In this document: positions 21,801 to 33,558 of the stretch, piece after piece
Position numbering within the stretch: position 1 is the first letter of the stretch
Layout: each line of letters starts with the position of its first letter
Source of the DNA: Azolla caroliniana
Lineage: Eukaryota; Polypodiophyta
Direction: 5' to 3'
DNA length: 64,000 bases
Assembly: GCA_043228905.1 (NCBI GenBank)
Contig: JBHGNT010000009.1
Span: forward strand, 6,758,001-6,822,000
The notes under the pieces: generated by a model
Seen by the model: the letters and a program-made list of their open reading frames with translations, nothing else
What the model was told of the DNA's origin: nothing
The model's database searches: none
Position numbers and translations under genes: made by a program

Positions 21801-24800
21801 GAATCAGGTAATGCAAATATTTTAGCGTGTGTATTCTTCAAGGTTTAATTAACATTCATCTTGTATGTCATGCCATGTTGTCTCAAACTATTACTTGCAT
21901 GCTTAGGTGGTAAACAATATTGAGTACTCAAATAATAGCGTTACAATTACAACTGAAGATGGCTCAGTATATACATCGAATTTTGTAATCTTATCAGTTA
22001 GCCTTGGCGTTCTAAAGAGCAATCTCATCACCTACAAGCCTGATTTGCCAGTGAGTATTTTGAAAGTTTTGGACTACGTTAGTAGAGCTATGAAGAATAT
22101 ATTACTTAATATAAATTTATTCATGTGTATGTTATGTTAAACTCATGGTTCCATTTCCCATCCATATATTAAGTAATCCTTGAATTAGTGGTAGTGAAAT
22201 CCTGTTGAGAATCTAATGTTTTTTTGCACACTATGTACACATATTGATGATGTCTTCACTTCAAACTCATCATATTAGCATAAAATGATATGGGCATTAT
22301 TGCCACACTTATTGTATAATATTTAGAGTCTTTTACTAGAATTCAATAGCAATCTATGTAGAGAATACTAGTATGCACCTTAGAAATCCCAAAATTGCTT
22401 ATAAACTTTTACTACTGCTACAGTATTGGAAGATCAAAACGTTTTACCAATTTGATATGTCAATCTATACCAAGATATTCTTGAAGTTTCCATACACATT
22501 TTGGCCCACTGGACCAGGCACTCAATTCTTCCTCTATGCTGATTCAAGAAGAGGTTATTATCCCTTCTGGCAGGTGAAATCAAAATTTCTCAACCACGAT
22601 CAATATTTTTACTTTAAATCATGATTGATGAACCTCTTTATAGCAATTCTTTGATTTACTTTTAATGGGAGATCATGTTTGAATGGAGTAAACACCATAT
22701 TTATTTATGTTTGAGTAACCTCATTCAAATGAAAAACATTCAAAAGAAGATGCAACACAACAAGTAACATAAAATTTATCCTTGTGTTTAAAATTCCCAT
22801 TTTAGCAATTGGATAAAGAGTATCCAGGATCAAACCTCATGTTCGTGACAGTAACTGATGACGAATCTAGAAGGATCGAGCAACAACCAGAAGAAATAAC
22901 AAAAGCAGAGATCACTGAGGTATTGAGAAAGATTTTTGGAGAAGACACACCAGAACCTGAAGCAATTCTCATTCCACGATGGGGTCAAGATCGATTCACA
23001 CGTGGAAGTTATATGAATTGGCCAATTGGAGTCACGGAAATTGATTTTGATCGTATGAAGGCATGTTTCCTAGTAACCTTCTCTACGAAATACTTAGGTT
23101 TAGGATTTAATATTTAATTCTAAGGCTTCAATGCTTTAATATTTAGGTTTTATTGAGTTTATACTTATAGTTCATGGTTTGGTTTCAAGAGTTGTAATGA
23201 TTAACATTTGTGTTTAAGGTTTTGATTTAGAGTATTTATTTGACTTTCACAATCATTTTGTTATCTCTATTTTTGTAGGCCCCAGTTGGTCCCATATATT
23301 TCACTGGAGAACACACAAGCTCTCCATTTAATGGTTATGTGCATGGAGCATATTTTGCCGGTAATGGTACACACATCGTATATGTGTCTATGTATGCGTG
23401 TCCATATATGATGTAACATATTGCTAAACAAAAAGGGATGCATATGTGTACATGTGGGTGTGGGCACTTTGTTCATGGATAGAGACTTAGAGGGTATTTA
23501 TGGACTATATTGAGACATCACCATAGTTTATTTATTTTAAAACAAGTAATATATATGTACACAAATACCATGAAAAATCAATATATCCCCATGAAAGTTA
23601 ATAACATACAAAACATCATGCATATAACATTTGACAAAACAACTTACAATGTTTGGAAATAACAGGAATTGCTACAGCCGAAACATTGATTGATTGCATC
23701 GAAGAGGGACATTGCGATGAAACCACATCAGATGATGTGCCTTGGACTGATGATGTAAATCTCACACATGGAAATTGCAATGGAGCATGTTGCGTGGATA
23801 TTCAGAAGGTAAAATATTTTGTTTTTGTCCCAAACGTAAACGTTGCAACAATGCACATGGAAGTTACTTTACATTGATGAAATTAACTAGCAAATATCAA
23901 TATTTCCCTTAAAGTGATATTGGTTGCACCATTTGTGGAGCTAGAAATGTCACCTCGCACACTTAGTAAAAATGAAATACATGAATCATTAATGTGGAAG
24001 GATGATTCAATAGAATATTAAATATATGGCTTTAATAATCTAAGTATATACGATGATGCAGTTTTTTATGAAGGGCATTCTGTAATATTTCTCGAAATAC
24101 AAATTCAAGCAACATATGTGCATATCAAGCTTAACATTTTCTCTAATGACGCAATAACTAAAATATATATATGAAAGGAGAGGCAACGAAGTGACAAAAA
24201 GACAAGTAGATGCGGATTATAGGGAGTCCTATGAGCGAATTAGTAAAGACATGTAAAATAAATACACGAAAGGAGAGGCAAGGAAGTGACACAAAGACAA
24301 GTTGATGTAGGCCCAATTGAGTTGTGTTATCAAAATTGTAGGGATCCCTATGAACTCATTGATAAAGACATGTAAAATAAATATACAAAAGGAGAGGCAA
24401 GGAAATGACACAAAGATAGGTTGATGTGGGCCTAGTTGAGTTGTGCTGTCAAAATTGTCAGGAGTCCTATGAGGTCATTAGTATTTTTCTAATACCAAAG
24501 CATATGCTTTTAGAAAAAATATGGCATGATCTTGGGAAGATGCCTATGCCTTTATCATTATTGTTTTTTTACACCACAATTTAGTATCATAATGTTTCTT
24601 TCACGATAATTTATGGTATGCATATCATACTACTTGTGACTCAGTGAAATAATGATTCTTGGGTATGAGATTGAGACTCTAGTATAAGTTGTTTTACCTA
24701 AGCCTCGTGGTAGATTGCTAACTATCTATCTTTTGTGGTTTCATATTTGTTGATTTTATGTAAAATGTGATGTAACATGTAATTGAAATGCAATGAAAGG

Positions 24801-24991
24801 TAACCCTTTTAAATGGTGATCAATGCAAAATAATTAGGAGCAATTTCATATTCAAGGTTTTTTGGATGCAAATTTTTTATGGATAAGATATTTACTACTT
24901 TTTGTAGGAACGTGACTCCCTTCGACGAGTCTACAAAAGTGCAATGGATATCCTCCAACAAGATCTGACAAATAAGTGTAATCTTGCATAG
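18802..24991 (+). CDS. Secreted FAD-dependent polyamine oxidase, 11 exons
   Basis: It oxidises spermidine or spermine at a secondary amine using FAD and releases hydrogen peroxide; the closest type I know is the maize apoplastic enzyme. Exons: 18802-18952, 19095-19344, 20224-20370, 21442-21503, 21626-21807, 21907-22050, 22424-22573, 22806-23060, 23279-23360, 23666-23808, 24908-24991. They total 1650 bp (549 aa) in one frame; family members are near 500. An N-terminal hydrophobic signal ([14 protein letters not shown]) is followed by the FAD motif [10 protein letters not shown], then VGGRLH, GANWVEG, IFLKF with the conserved lysine, [14 protein letters not shown], and the C-terminal FAD block YFTGEHTS...[12 protein letters not shown] Cys-rich tail (HGNCNGACC) is longer than usual. 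Intron 8 is GC-AG; the others are GT-AG. No stop or frameshift was seen, so the gene is probably functional. Confidence 0.93.
19478..19602. repeat. Degenerate trinucleotide (GTA/GTG/ACT) repeat in intron 2
   Basis: A stretch of GTGGTGGTGG, GTAGTAATAATTG and ACTAGTACTAGTAGTAG units in the 879-bp second intron of the polyamine oxidase gene. Reading frames through it ([17 protein letters not shown]) are artefacts. Confidence 0.85.
24173..24480. repeat. Three tandem copies of a 95-119 bp unit in intron 10
   Basis: Units begin GAAAGGAGAGGCAACGAAG (24173), GAAAGGAGAGGCAAGGAAG (24268) and CAAAAGGAGAGGCAAGGAA (24386). Each runs through GACAAGT/GATAGGT...GATG...CCTATGAG. The first unit lacks about 24 bp (GGCCCAATTGAGTTGTGTTA) seen in the others. 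Confidence 0.85.
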
Positions 24992-25006
24992 AGAATATGT
25001 ATGAAC

Positions 25007-25158
25007 TACTTTCCAATTCAAGCCTTTGTGCGTTGATCTACATAATAAAGTTAATAACTTTATCATTTAAAAGATTGTTTAGTACTTTCCAATTCAAGCC
25101 TTTGTGCGTTGATCTACATAATAAAGTTAATAACTTTATCATTTAAAAGATTGTTTAG
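25007..25158. repeat. 76-bp tandem duplication after the polyamine oxidase stop codon
   Basis: TACTTTCCAATTCAAGCC...AAAAGATTGTTTAG appears at 25007-25082 and again at 25083-25158 with no difference that I can see. Each copy contains AATAAAG, a candidate polyadenylation signal, so the 3' UTR may carry two. Confidence 0.93.
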
Positions 25159-25414
25159 TACATTCTCAAGATTCTACACAAAATCGAGATAGGCTTGTTA
25201 CACTATATGCAATCAAACTCATAAAGTACTACCACGTTTAAGTATTGCCATAGACAAAATAAAGTAAATGTGACATTACTTTCTCTTAAGGTAATCACAT
25301 TGCATTAAATTTAATGCATGCTCATCTTTTTAAAGATAGAATGCAACCAAAATGGATGAAAACAGTGTTGAGTACCTATCATATATATAATGGCCAATGC
25401 GGATACAGAGGACG
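25159..25414. other. Intergenic spacer between the polyamine oxidase gene and a Copia element
   Basis: AT-rich, no frame or motif of note. It ends in CAGAGGACG directly before the 5' LTR. Confidence 0.6.
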
Positions 25415-25850
25415 TGTTGAGAATCAAGCTCAACTTGTGTGAACATGTGCTTATGAAGAAAATGACAATGTATGAAAAAGTGTGTGAGCACACTTTATTG
25501 TAATCTATGTAGTTGTCGAGTGTTAGTGCGGTCAAAGAATATTAGATATTCTTATGACAAAATCGTACTCAAGTGGATATCTTGGTTAGATTCCACCAAC
25601 ACATTTAATAGGGTAGTCTCTTGAGGACTTGTATATAAAACCCCCTTTGGCCATTCAATTTAGTTGATGATCTTTAGATAATTAATATAGCTCTCTTAAG
25701 TGCATAAGTTGTTATCCCCCTACTGTGTTGTCTTATTTTTATGGTTATTCTCTATAATTCCTTCTCTTGCTAATACATTCGCTCTCTCTCACACACACAC
25801 ACACACTACGCTCCTGAATACTAAACTCTACTAGAGTTAGACTCTTTACA
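25415..25850 (+). repeat. Copia-2 5' LTR, 436 bp
   Basis: TG...CA ends, TATA box TATATAAA at 25632-25639, and a CACACACA run near the end (25790-25806). It abuts the primer binding site. Confidence 0.96.
25632..25639 (+). promoter_or_regulatory. TATA box of Copia-2 5' LTR
   Basis: TATATAAA about 218 bp into the LTR, repeated in the 3' LTR at 30794-30801; transcription would start some 30 bp downstream. Confidence 0.65.
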
Positions 25851-25862
25851 TGGTATCAGAGC
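25851..25862 (+). other. Copia-2 primer binding site
   Basis: TGGTATCAGAGC directly after the LTR end, complementary to initiator tRNA-Met. Confidence 0.95.
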
Positions 25863-26012
25863 GTGAGGGTTAGAGATCCTTTAATGAGCTCTACCATTGA
25901 AACTGTGTGAGCAGCTAGAGATGTTGTTTTAAAACTTGCTATTGTCGCTGTAGTTTTGCACAGCAAGAGGCTCACCTTAACAGGATCATACAAATCAAGC
26001 TAAATCAGAAAA

Positions 26013-29000
26013 ATGAATGCACAGATGGGTAGCACACTTCCAACAGAGAAGTTGGACAGGCACAACTACGCATCTTGGGAATATAAGACGCATCAATACT
26101 TAGTTGGGCAAGGGTATTGGAGTTATATCGAGGGAGCTCAAGAAACAGCCCTCGATAACACAAATCCCAACTACCCCACATGGCAACAAGGCACCAGTAG
26201 GGTGATATATTGTTTGGCAACATGTGTGCACAATCACATGTTAAGCTATATTCGTGATGCGAAATCCTCGACAGAAGCGTGGAAGAACTTGAAGATTTTC
26301 GCGGCTTCAACCATAGTGAGAAAACTTCAACTCCGGCAGGAGTTGAACAATATTCCACAGGGGCATATGTCCGTGACGGACTATACCCTCTGGATCAAAG
26401 ACTTATGTGATTCACTTGGCTCCATCAATGTCGCAATTGATGATGACGAGATGGTGCATATCTACCTTGGCTGCCTCACACAAAAATATGGCTCATTTCG
26501 AAGTGCCATAACAACAAGGGAAAACCCCCCAAGCTTTTTCGACTTGCAATCCATGCTAATGGTTGAGGAGAACCATACACGGTCGAAAAGCACGACATCT
26601 GATGGGCAGATGCTATATACACATGATGATCTCAATCGAGGTCACGGTCATGGTCGTGGAAATTGGGGGAGGAATGGCCGAGGAGAGGTGAACGACGTCC
26701 ACAACAGTTTAATTCCATGCAACAAGAAGGTCGAAACAACCGAGGGAATTCCGGCAAAAAGGGGAGCTTCCACCAACCTACATCAACCAGGCAGAACCAA
26801 CAAACCAAGTGCTGGTATTGTGGAAAGCCTGGCCACTTTGAAGCCAAGTGTCAGAAGAAGAAGAATGACTCAGTTGCCTCACCCCGACAACAAACAAACC
26901 ATGTTGTGATGGCTGACCTAGAAAACAAAGCGTCGATGTTTGTTATGCAACACAGGGGGAATAACATGATAACAAGTGTTTCCCAACCTGATGTTGTATG
27001 GTTTATGGACTCAGGTGCCTCAAATCACATGACAAGTCATCAAGAATGGTTCATTAATTTGAGGGAACCCGAGAGACCCAGCGTGGTGGAGACCGGTGAT
27101 GACTCCACACACATGATTGAGCACATTGGAGATGTGGCCCTTAACAATCACAACAACAAGGGCTACATGAAGGATGTATTGCATGTCCTGACAATCACAA
27201 AGAATTTGGTCTCGGTTGGCCAAATTGTCGAACAAGGAATGCAAGTACGATTCAACCAGGAAGGTTGCTTCATCGAGGATAAAGGCCAACTTATCGCTCA
27301 TGCAAGAAGAGACGGTCGCATGTTGAATCTTGATGCAATTGAGGTGAACACAACAATGTAGGCAAAGGGACTCAAGGCAGAGTTTGATATTGAGTTGTGG
27401 CACAAAAGGGTTGGCCATGTAAACTTCGGTAAACTCCGATCAATGCAAACAAAAGGGGTTGTGCACAGATTGCCAATTACTTTGAAACATCCGGATAATG
27501 TATGTGAGGTGCGCCAACTAGGCAAGCAACATATGCATCCATTCCTAAGTGAAAGAAATGTGAGTAAAGGCTTGATGGACGTCATCCACTCAAATGTATG
27601 GGGCCCAGCTCAAACAACGACAATTGGTGGGTGTAGGTACTTCGTTACCTTCATTGACGACTATTCGCGGCATACCTGGATATGCCCGATGAAGTCGAAA
27701 AGTGAGGTCTTCTCCCACTTTCTCAAGTTAAAGAATTGCGTGGAAAATGAGACAAATCGTAAGATTCGATGCTTACGGTCTGATGGTGGCCAGGAATACT
27801 TCTCAACTGAGTTCAAGGCCTTTCTAGAAGAGAAGGGGATTTGCCAAGAATTCTCTTGCCGGTACACACCATAGCAAAATGGTGTTGCTGAACAGAAGAA
27901 TCGCACAATTCTTGAGATGGCCCGCACCATGCTGCATGAGAAGAACATGCCCAAGATCTATTGGGCAGAAGTAGCAGTTATGACTGTGTCTCTCATCAAT
28001 AGGTGCACGATCGAGGGTGTCCATGGCATCACCCCTCACGAGAAGTATTTTGGGACAAAGCTAGAACTTTCACACTTGAAGGTTTTTGGCAGCATTGCAT
28101 TTGTGCATGTACCCGATGAGAAGCGGAGAAAGCTTGACCCAAAATCGAAGAAGATGATCTTTGTCGGTTACTCACTTGAGCAAAAGGGTTACAAGTGTTT
28201 TAACCGCATCACTCGACAATCACGAGTAAGCCGAGATGTGGTATTTGATGAGGTGACATCATGGTATGGCCCAACATCAGTGACCCCCACCGTGTTCGAA
28301 ACAAGCAGATCTGGAGCAGATTCTCAGAGTGAAGAAGAAGAGATGCTAACGACCATTATGGGTGGGGAACCAGCAAAGAGTCTACCCACACTCCAACTGG
28401 ACTTGAGGTGTCATCCAGCAATCAGAGTCTTGCGCAGCATGAAAAAACCTCTGATGTGCTGTCACCTTTGTGCTACACCCGTAGAAAGAAAAAAAAGGGC
28501 AAGATGCCTGAGCAAGTGGCCAAGGACATGACATCCAGTGAAGGCTCAGATCATTCACCCCGATCAGTCCACATCAAGTATGAAATGAAGAAGGCCCTGG
28601 AAATGACCAAAGGAAAACTCCGTCAATCGAACTGACAAAACAGCCCGATAGTTAGGTTCGGGTACAATGAGTACATGGCCCACTACTATGCATTCATGAT
28701 AAAGGTCACAACAAACCAAGAACCCGAGACTTACAAAGAAGCTACCCAAGATCCCCGGTGGATCAAGGCAATGAGGGAAGAGATGCGCGCGTTGTTTGAC
28801 AACAATACTTGGGATTTAGTCCCATCCTCTAAAATCAAGAGAAAGCCAATTGGTTGCCACTGGGTGTTCAAAATAAAGCACAATACGGATGGCACGGTCT
28901 ATCGGTTCAAGGCTTGGCTAGTCACCAAAGGGTATGCTCAAACCCATGGCATAGACTATGAGACATTTGCCCCAGTGGCAAAAATGACCATTGTGAGGAC

Positions 29001-30342
29001 AGTAATTGCTCTCGCAGCAGTGAAAGGATGGCACTTGCATCAAATGGATGTGAAGAACGCATTTCTCCAAGGTGAGCTCGAGGAGGAAGTTTACATGATG
29101 CAGCCACTTGGCTTCGAATCAAACAAACATCCACATGCAGTTTGCTGATTGAAGAAGCCGCTCTATGGACTGAAGCAAGCCCCAAGAGCATGGCATTCAA
29201 AGATCACACCATATCTTCACAACATTGGCTTCCGGATGTCAAAATCTGATAACTTGTTGTATGTTCAAAACAATCCCAAAACCCCCATCTTCTTAATCTT
29301 GTATGTCGATGACCTTGTCATCGGTGGAGAAAGCCTCACTGAGACACAAAAGATTAAAAAGCTGCTTTTGTAGAAGTTCAAGATGAAGGATCTGAATGAC
29401 TTACATTATTTTCTCGGCATCGAGGTCATTCAAACTCTAGAAGGGTTCCTACTCTCACAACGACACTATGTGTTGAACTTGCTCTACAAGTTCGGAATGA
29501 CCGAGTGTAAGTCCATCTCAACACCCCTTGATCGAAATATGAAGCTAACAGCAGATTCTGGAAAATTCTGTGAGCCAACACAGTATCGCCAAATAATTGG
29601 GAGTCTTATCTACTTAACTATCACCCGACCAAACCTCAGCTATCCGGTCAGGGTTCTTAGCCAGTTCATGGAAACCCCCCACGACACTCACATGGATTGA
29701 GCTAAGCGAGTGTTACGTTATATTAGTGGAACACTTAATTATGGTATCTTCTATAAACATGGAGCACCCCTTTGACTTGAAGGCTTCACGAATGCTGATT
29801 GGGCCGACAATGCATTTGATAGGCAATCCAGTTCAAGATTTACGTTTTCACTCGGTAGTGGAGCAATCTCTTGGAGCAGCAAGAAACAACCAATGGTCGC
29901 TCTATCGAGCACTGAGGCGGAGTATAGGGTTGTAGTTGTAGCTGCTTGCGAAGCTATATGGCTTAAAAAACTGCTGAAAGACTTCAACGAATTGGTGAAC
30001 AAGAAAATACTGATCCACTGCGATTATCTCAGTAGCATCCAGCTTGCAAAGAATCCGGTGTTTCACGCCCGGACTAAGCACATCCAGGTGCACTATCATT
30101 ACATACGTGAGCGCATATTCGTTGATGACATTGACCTCCAATACGTTGGCACCAACATGCAAGTGGCTGATATTTTCACTAAGCCACTAGGTCTCAACAA
30201 GCTACAACAATTCTCACTTGATCTAGGCCTTATACCACTCGATATGCTGAGCTTGGGGGAGAGTAAAAGTACAAAGACGAAGGAAAACATGGATAATCAG
30301 CACCATACAAGAAGAAGAATGAGACCAGCATTGGCAAAGTAA
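26013..30342 (+). pseudogene. Copia-2 gag-pol polyprotein, two frameshifts and several stops
   Basis: The gag starts MNAQMGSTLPTEKLD at 26013. A frameshift near 26690 leads to a CCHC knuckle (CWYCGKPGHFEAKC) and protease VWFMDSGASNH. A TAG at 27359 precedes pre-integrase (ELWHKRVGHVNFGKL). Integrase follows, with SDGGQEY and a TAG at 27872 where TPQQNG is expected. A second frameshift near 28320-28400 leads to RT (VKNAFLQGELEEEVY, LYVDDLV). TGA at 29146, TAG at 29371, TGA at 29698 and TGA near 29775 interrupt RT/RNase H (VALSSTEAEYR, FTKPLG), which ends in TAA at 30340. Domain order and total length are normal, so all parts are present but the protein cannot be made. Confidence 0.93.
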
Positions 30343-30576
30343 GGCCGACACATCTAATCCGACTTGACCTGGCAAGTTAGAGGAAGACTTTCCAAAGCCC
30401 AGAATTTTTGAAGCTCAAAATTATGGATTGGCAAGATCGACATTGCTAGATCAAGATCGAGTACATAGGAACAATGGGAAAACCATAGTCTAGTAGTCCG
30501 ACCAACTGCAGTTGGATCTTCAACTACACCAAGACAACCAAGCTTAAGAGGACGCACAATTGACCTTGAGGGGGCG

Positions 30577-31012
30577 TGTTGAGAATCAAGCTCAACTTGT
30601 GTGAACATGTGCTTATGAAGAAAAGGACAATGTATGAAAAAGTGTGTGAGCACACTTTATTGTAATCCGTGTAGTTGTCGAGTGTTAGTGTGGTCAAAGA
30701 ATATTAGATATTCTTATGACAAAATCATACTCAAGTGGATATCTTGGTTAGATTCCACTAACACATTTAATAGGGCAGTCCCTTGAGGACTTGTATATAA
30801 AACCCCCTTTGGCCATTCAGTTTAGTTGATGATCCTTAGATAATTAATATAGCTCTCTTAAGTGCATAAGTTGTCATCCCCCTATTGTGTGTTTTCTTAT
30901 TTTTCTAGTTATTCTCTGTAATTCCCTCTCTTGCTTATACATTCACTCTCTCTCACACACACACACACTACACTTCTGAATGCTAAACTCTACTAGAGTT
31001 AGATTCTTTACA
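30577..31012 (+). repeat. Copia-2 3' LTR, 436 bp
   Basis: The partner of 25415-25850, with the same length and ends, preceded by a G-rich purine tract. Confidence 0.96.
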
Positions 31013-31940
31013 AGACACAAGGATGATATGCATTAGTAACGATCATAGAATGTAATAAACATTGTCGCGGAAATCCGCGAGTACGTGTCGGCTTGGGCAG
31101 GACCACGGGGGTCTTTGACTAGGGAGTAGAGGGGAAATGGGAGCTTATCCCTTACGACCTTCGAGCTCAAAAGGGGAGGAGAAAGAAGAAGAGATTAACA
31201 CGATAAAGAAATAGAAGGAGACAAGGTTCAACAAACAAATTACACTATAAGGCGTGAAAGCCATGATATGATTACAACTGCAGCCATAAGCCGAACTCAA
31301 GCACAAATTAAAGAAAACCCAAGCGAATAGGAAGAAGAACTAAACCCTAATTGAGAGAAAGGAAATTATACAAAAGGAGAGCCTAAAACCAAAACCCTAA
31401 AACGAAACAGGGGAAAAGGTGATAAAGAAAACCCTAACAGTCTACCTCTAACAACAAAATGGCGACCCAAAGAAACCCAAAAAGTGGAAGCCCCTAAAAA
31501 ATGACCCCTCACTCCCTTTTATAGTAGTAAGGGGCGAGGCACATTACATAAAGAAGAGGTCAAATCCCCCTTCTTCAATGGGGGAATATTTGGCCTTGAT
31601 CTTAGGAGGAGAGATTGATGGGGTCTTAACTCCATCTCCTCTCACATTCACACACACCCACACCCTCTACTTATTACACCGTATTCCATGCACTCCCCTT
31701 TAGTCTACATGTGCGTGAGCCCCTAAGTACACATCACCTTTATATTTCACAAACTTTGTGGTGCCCTTTTAGTACCTTAGATTTTTACCCTTCCCTTTAC
31801 ATTTTGTTACTTATTCCTATTTTACAAATTCCCTAAGTGTAGAGGGGAAGAAGAAGAAGTGAATTTGTTTTTGTTGTTGTGCTCTCTATCGGCAACGAAA
31901 TTGGGCATAAAGCCAAGCGTTAGAAAACCTTAGCGCCCTC
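31013..31940. other. Gene-free stretch with a possible minus-strand LTR
   Basis: From 31072 it reads TGTCGCGGAAATCCGCGAG, a TG start with a GCGGA/TCCGC hairpin. A minus-strand TATAAAAGGGAGTGAGG (near 31508-31524) lies in a low-coding region, as in an LTR read on the minus strand. I found no partner LTR, far end or target duplication, so this remains a guess. No gene was seen. Confidence 0.3.
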
Positions 31941-32212
31941 ACTTTAGAATACCACTTCCTAAAATTCAACAACCAAATTTATCAACAGATAAAATGAACA
32001 GCCATGGGCAGTAATTTTCATGTTGTCTACGCATGTCTCTTCCTCTCATATCTAGAAAATTCCAATCCATCACCCCACTTTAGAATACCACTTCCTAAAA
32101 TTCAACAACCAAATTTATCAATAGATAAAAGGAACAGCCATGGGTAGTAATTTTCCTGTTGTCTACGCATGTCTCTTCCTCTCATATCTAGAAAATTCCA
32201 ATCCATCACCCC
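31941..32212. repeat. 136-bp tandem duplication of the Penelope RT core
   Basis: ACTTTAGAATACCACTTCC...CCAATCCATCACCCC occurs at 31941-32076 and 32077-32212. The first copy keeps CAG where the second has TAG and has TGA where the second has GGA, so each preserves what the other lost. 136 is not a multiple of three, so the join shifts the frame. Confidence 0.93.
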
Positions 32213-32876
32213 ACTTTTTCTATTTCACTACGTATATTGATGATGCCTTTGGCGTCTTGATTGGTACTAAACCCCAACTTTTCAAATACCTAAACTTCTA
32301 TAATAACACTACTCAAAACTCTATCAAACTAACCATACATACTTCTTACACGAAATTACCCTTTTTAGACTTGTGGATTAACTTAGATAATAATAGATTC
32401 ACTTTTAATTGCTTTCAAAAAACACTTAATACATATCATACATCACTTATTCCTCCAATCACCCTCTCCATGTTAAAAATAGTCTCATTTCGAATGAACT
32501 AAAAAGATATATGGTTAGAGAAAGCACATCCCAAGGTTATTTAAATATGCAAAAGAAATTCTTTACGAGACTTAGGGCTCGAGGTTATCCCACACATTTT
32601 ATTCTAAAGAACTTTAGAAAACACCCTTACTCCCTTCGACACACTCTCCTCTTCAAAGAAAAAACCAAAAAAACCACCCCACCCATTATCTTTAAACTTA
32701 GATATACTCGTTATACCCCCACACTAATTATCAAAGAAATACTCACTAGCCAACACTTTGATATCCAATTAGATCCCCAACTACAACATATCCCTAAACC
32801 CATTATCTATTGGACAAAATCCAAAAACCTCCATTCCCTTCTAGTCAAAACTAAAAACATCCTACACCACCCATAA
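31941..32876 (+). pseudogene. Penelope-type reverse transcriptase, broken
   Basis: Before the ATG at 32140 the frame reads HFLKFNNQIYQ, a stop (CAG-to-TAG by comparison with the upstream copy), then IKGTAMGSNF. Y-x-Q-x-x-GTAMG is typical of Penelope RTs. Next come YACLFLSYLE, TYIDDAFGV (catalytic YxDD as YIDD) and LPFLDLWINL, then after a frame change near 32490 KRYMVRESTSQGYL, FFTRLRARGYP and KPIIYWTKSKNLHSLL, the usual C-terminal RT block. It ends at TAA 32874-32876. The N-terminal RT motifs are missing and no endonuclease follows. Closest alternatives (other non-LTR RTs) do not show the GTAMG or RARGYP-type blocks. Confidence 0.75.
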
Positions 32877-33028
32877 ACATATTTTCTCACCCTTCATTTA
32901 ATCTATCCCCCTTCCTTGTTCCTCTCTCCTTCCCCCTTACTACTATTTACTAGTCACACACATCCCCCTTTTCCCCTTCCCTCATATTTATACCCCCACT
33001 TTCATTCCCTTATATCTCACTAAAATCC

Positions 33029-33032
<4 letters not shown>

Positions 33033-33080
<48 letters not shown>
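33033..33080. repeat. (CT)n microsatellite
   Basis: About 24 CT units in a pyrimidine-rich strand (32880-33550) that has no believable coding frame. Confidence 0.97.
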
Positions 33081-33083
<3 letters not shown>

Positions 33084-33558
33084 CCTTACTACTATTTTAT
33101 ATCTTCACTCTTTCCTTCTTCTTTTCTCTCTCCCCTTTTTTCTCCCTTCCCTCTCCCCTCTACCTCTCACTACCTTTTTATACACACTCTCTCTTCCCTC
33201 TTTTCCCTCAACCCTCACCCCAACACATCTTACTAACTTCCCCTTTTTTCCCCTTCCTTTCCCTTCTTTTATTTTCACCTTCTCACCATCTCTGTTTATG
33301 TACTTATAATTACACACCCTAATACTCATTCATTTCCCCTTATCACTCAATCCCACTAACTCATCTGTCTTATCACCCTATCAATCTTCCTATCAATAGT
33401 TCATTTTCCCCTTTATCACTACCCCCCTATCATCAAGATCTTTCACCTTAAATCCTTACAACCCTCCATTTATTTACACTCTTATTACACCCCACTCACT
33501 ATGATTATACTTTCCCTCTTTCTCCTCCCTTCCCCATCCTCAACATCCTATATAAACC

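Larger units (their letters stand above)
25415..31012 (+). mobile_element. Copia-2: complete but inactive Ty1/copia element with 436-bp LTRs
   Basis: 5' LTR 25415-25850, primer binding site 25851-25862, gag-pol 26013-30342, purine tract TTGAGGGGGCG (30566-30576) and 3' LTR 30577-31012. Both LTRs are 436 bp, open TGTTGAGAATC and end TTTACA. By eye they differ at about two dozen positions (near 94-95% identity), mostly transitions. Flanks are GGACG before and AGACA after, only 3 of 5 matching, so the target duplication is decayed or absent. The 11413 relic and the 34437 element belong to the same broad group. Confidence 0.96.

Noticed and set aside
25410-31017. Target duplication for Copia-2
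   Set aside because: Flanks GGACG and AGACA match at 3 of 5 bases; two transitions could explain it but I do not claim a duplication.
33105-33329. Minus-strand frame rich in KEGRE
   Set aside because: Composition artefact of a pyrimidine-rich strand; no start context or motif.
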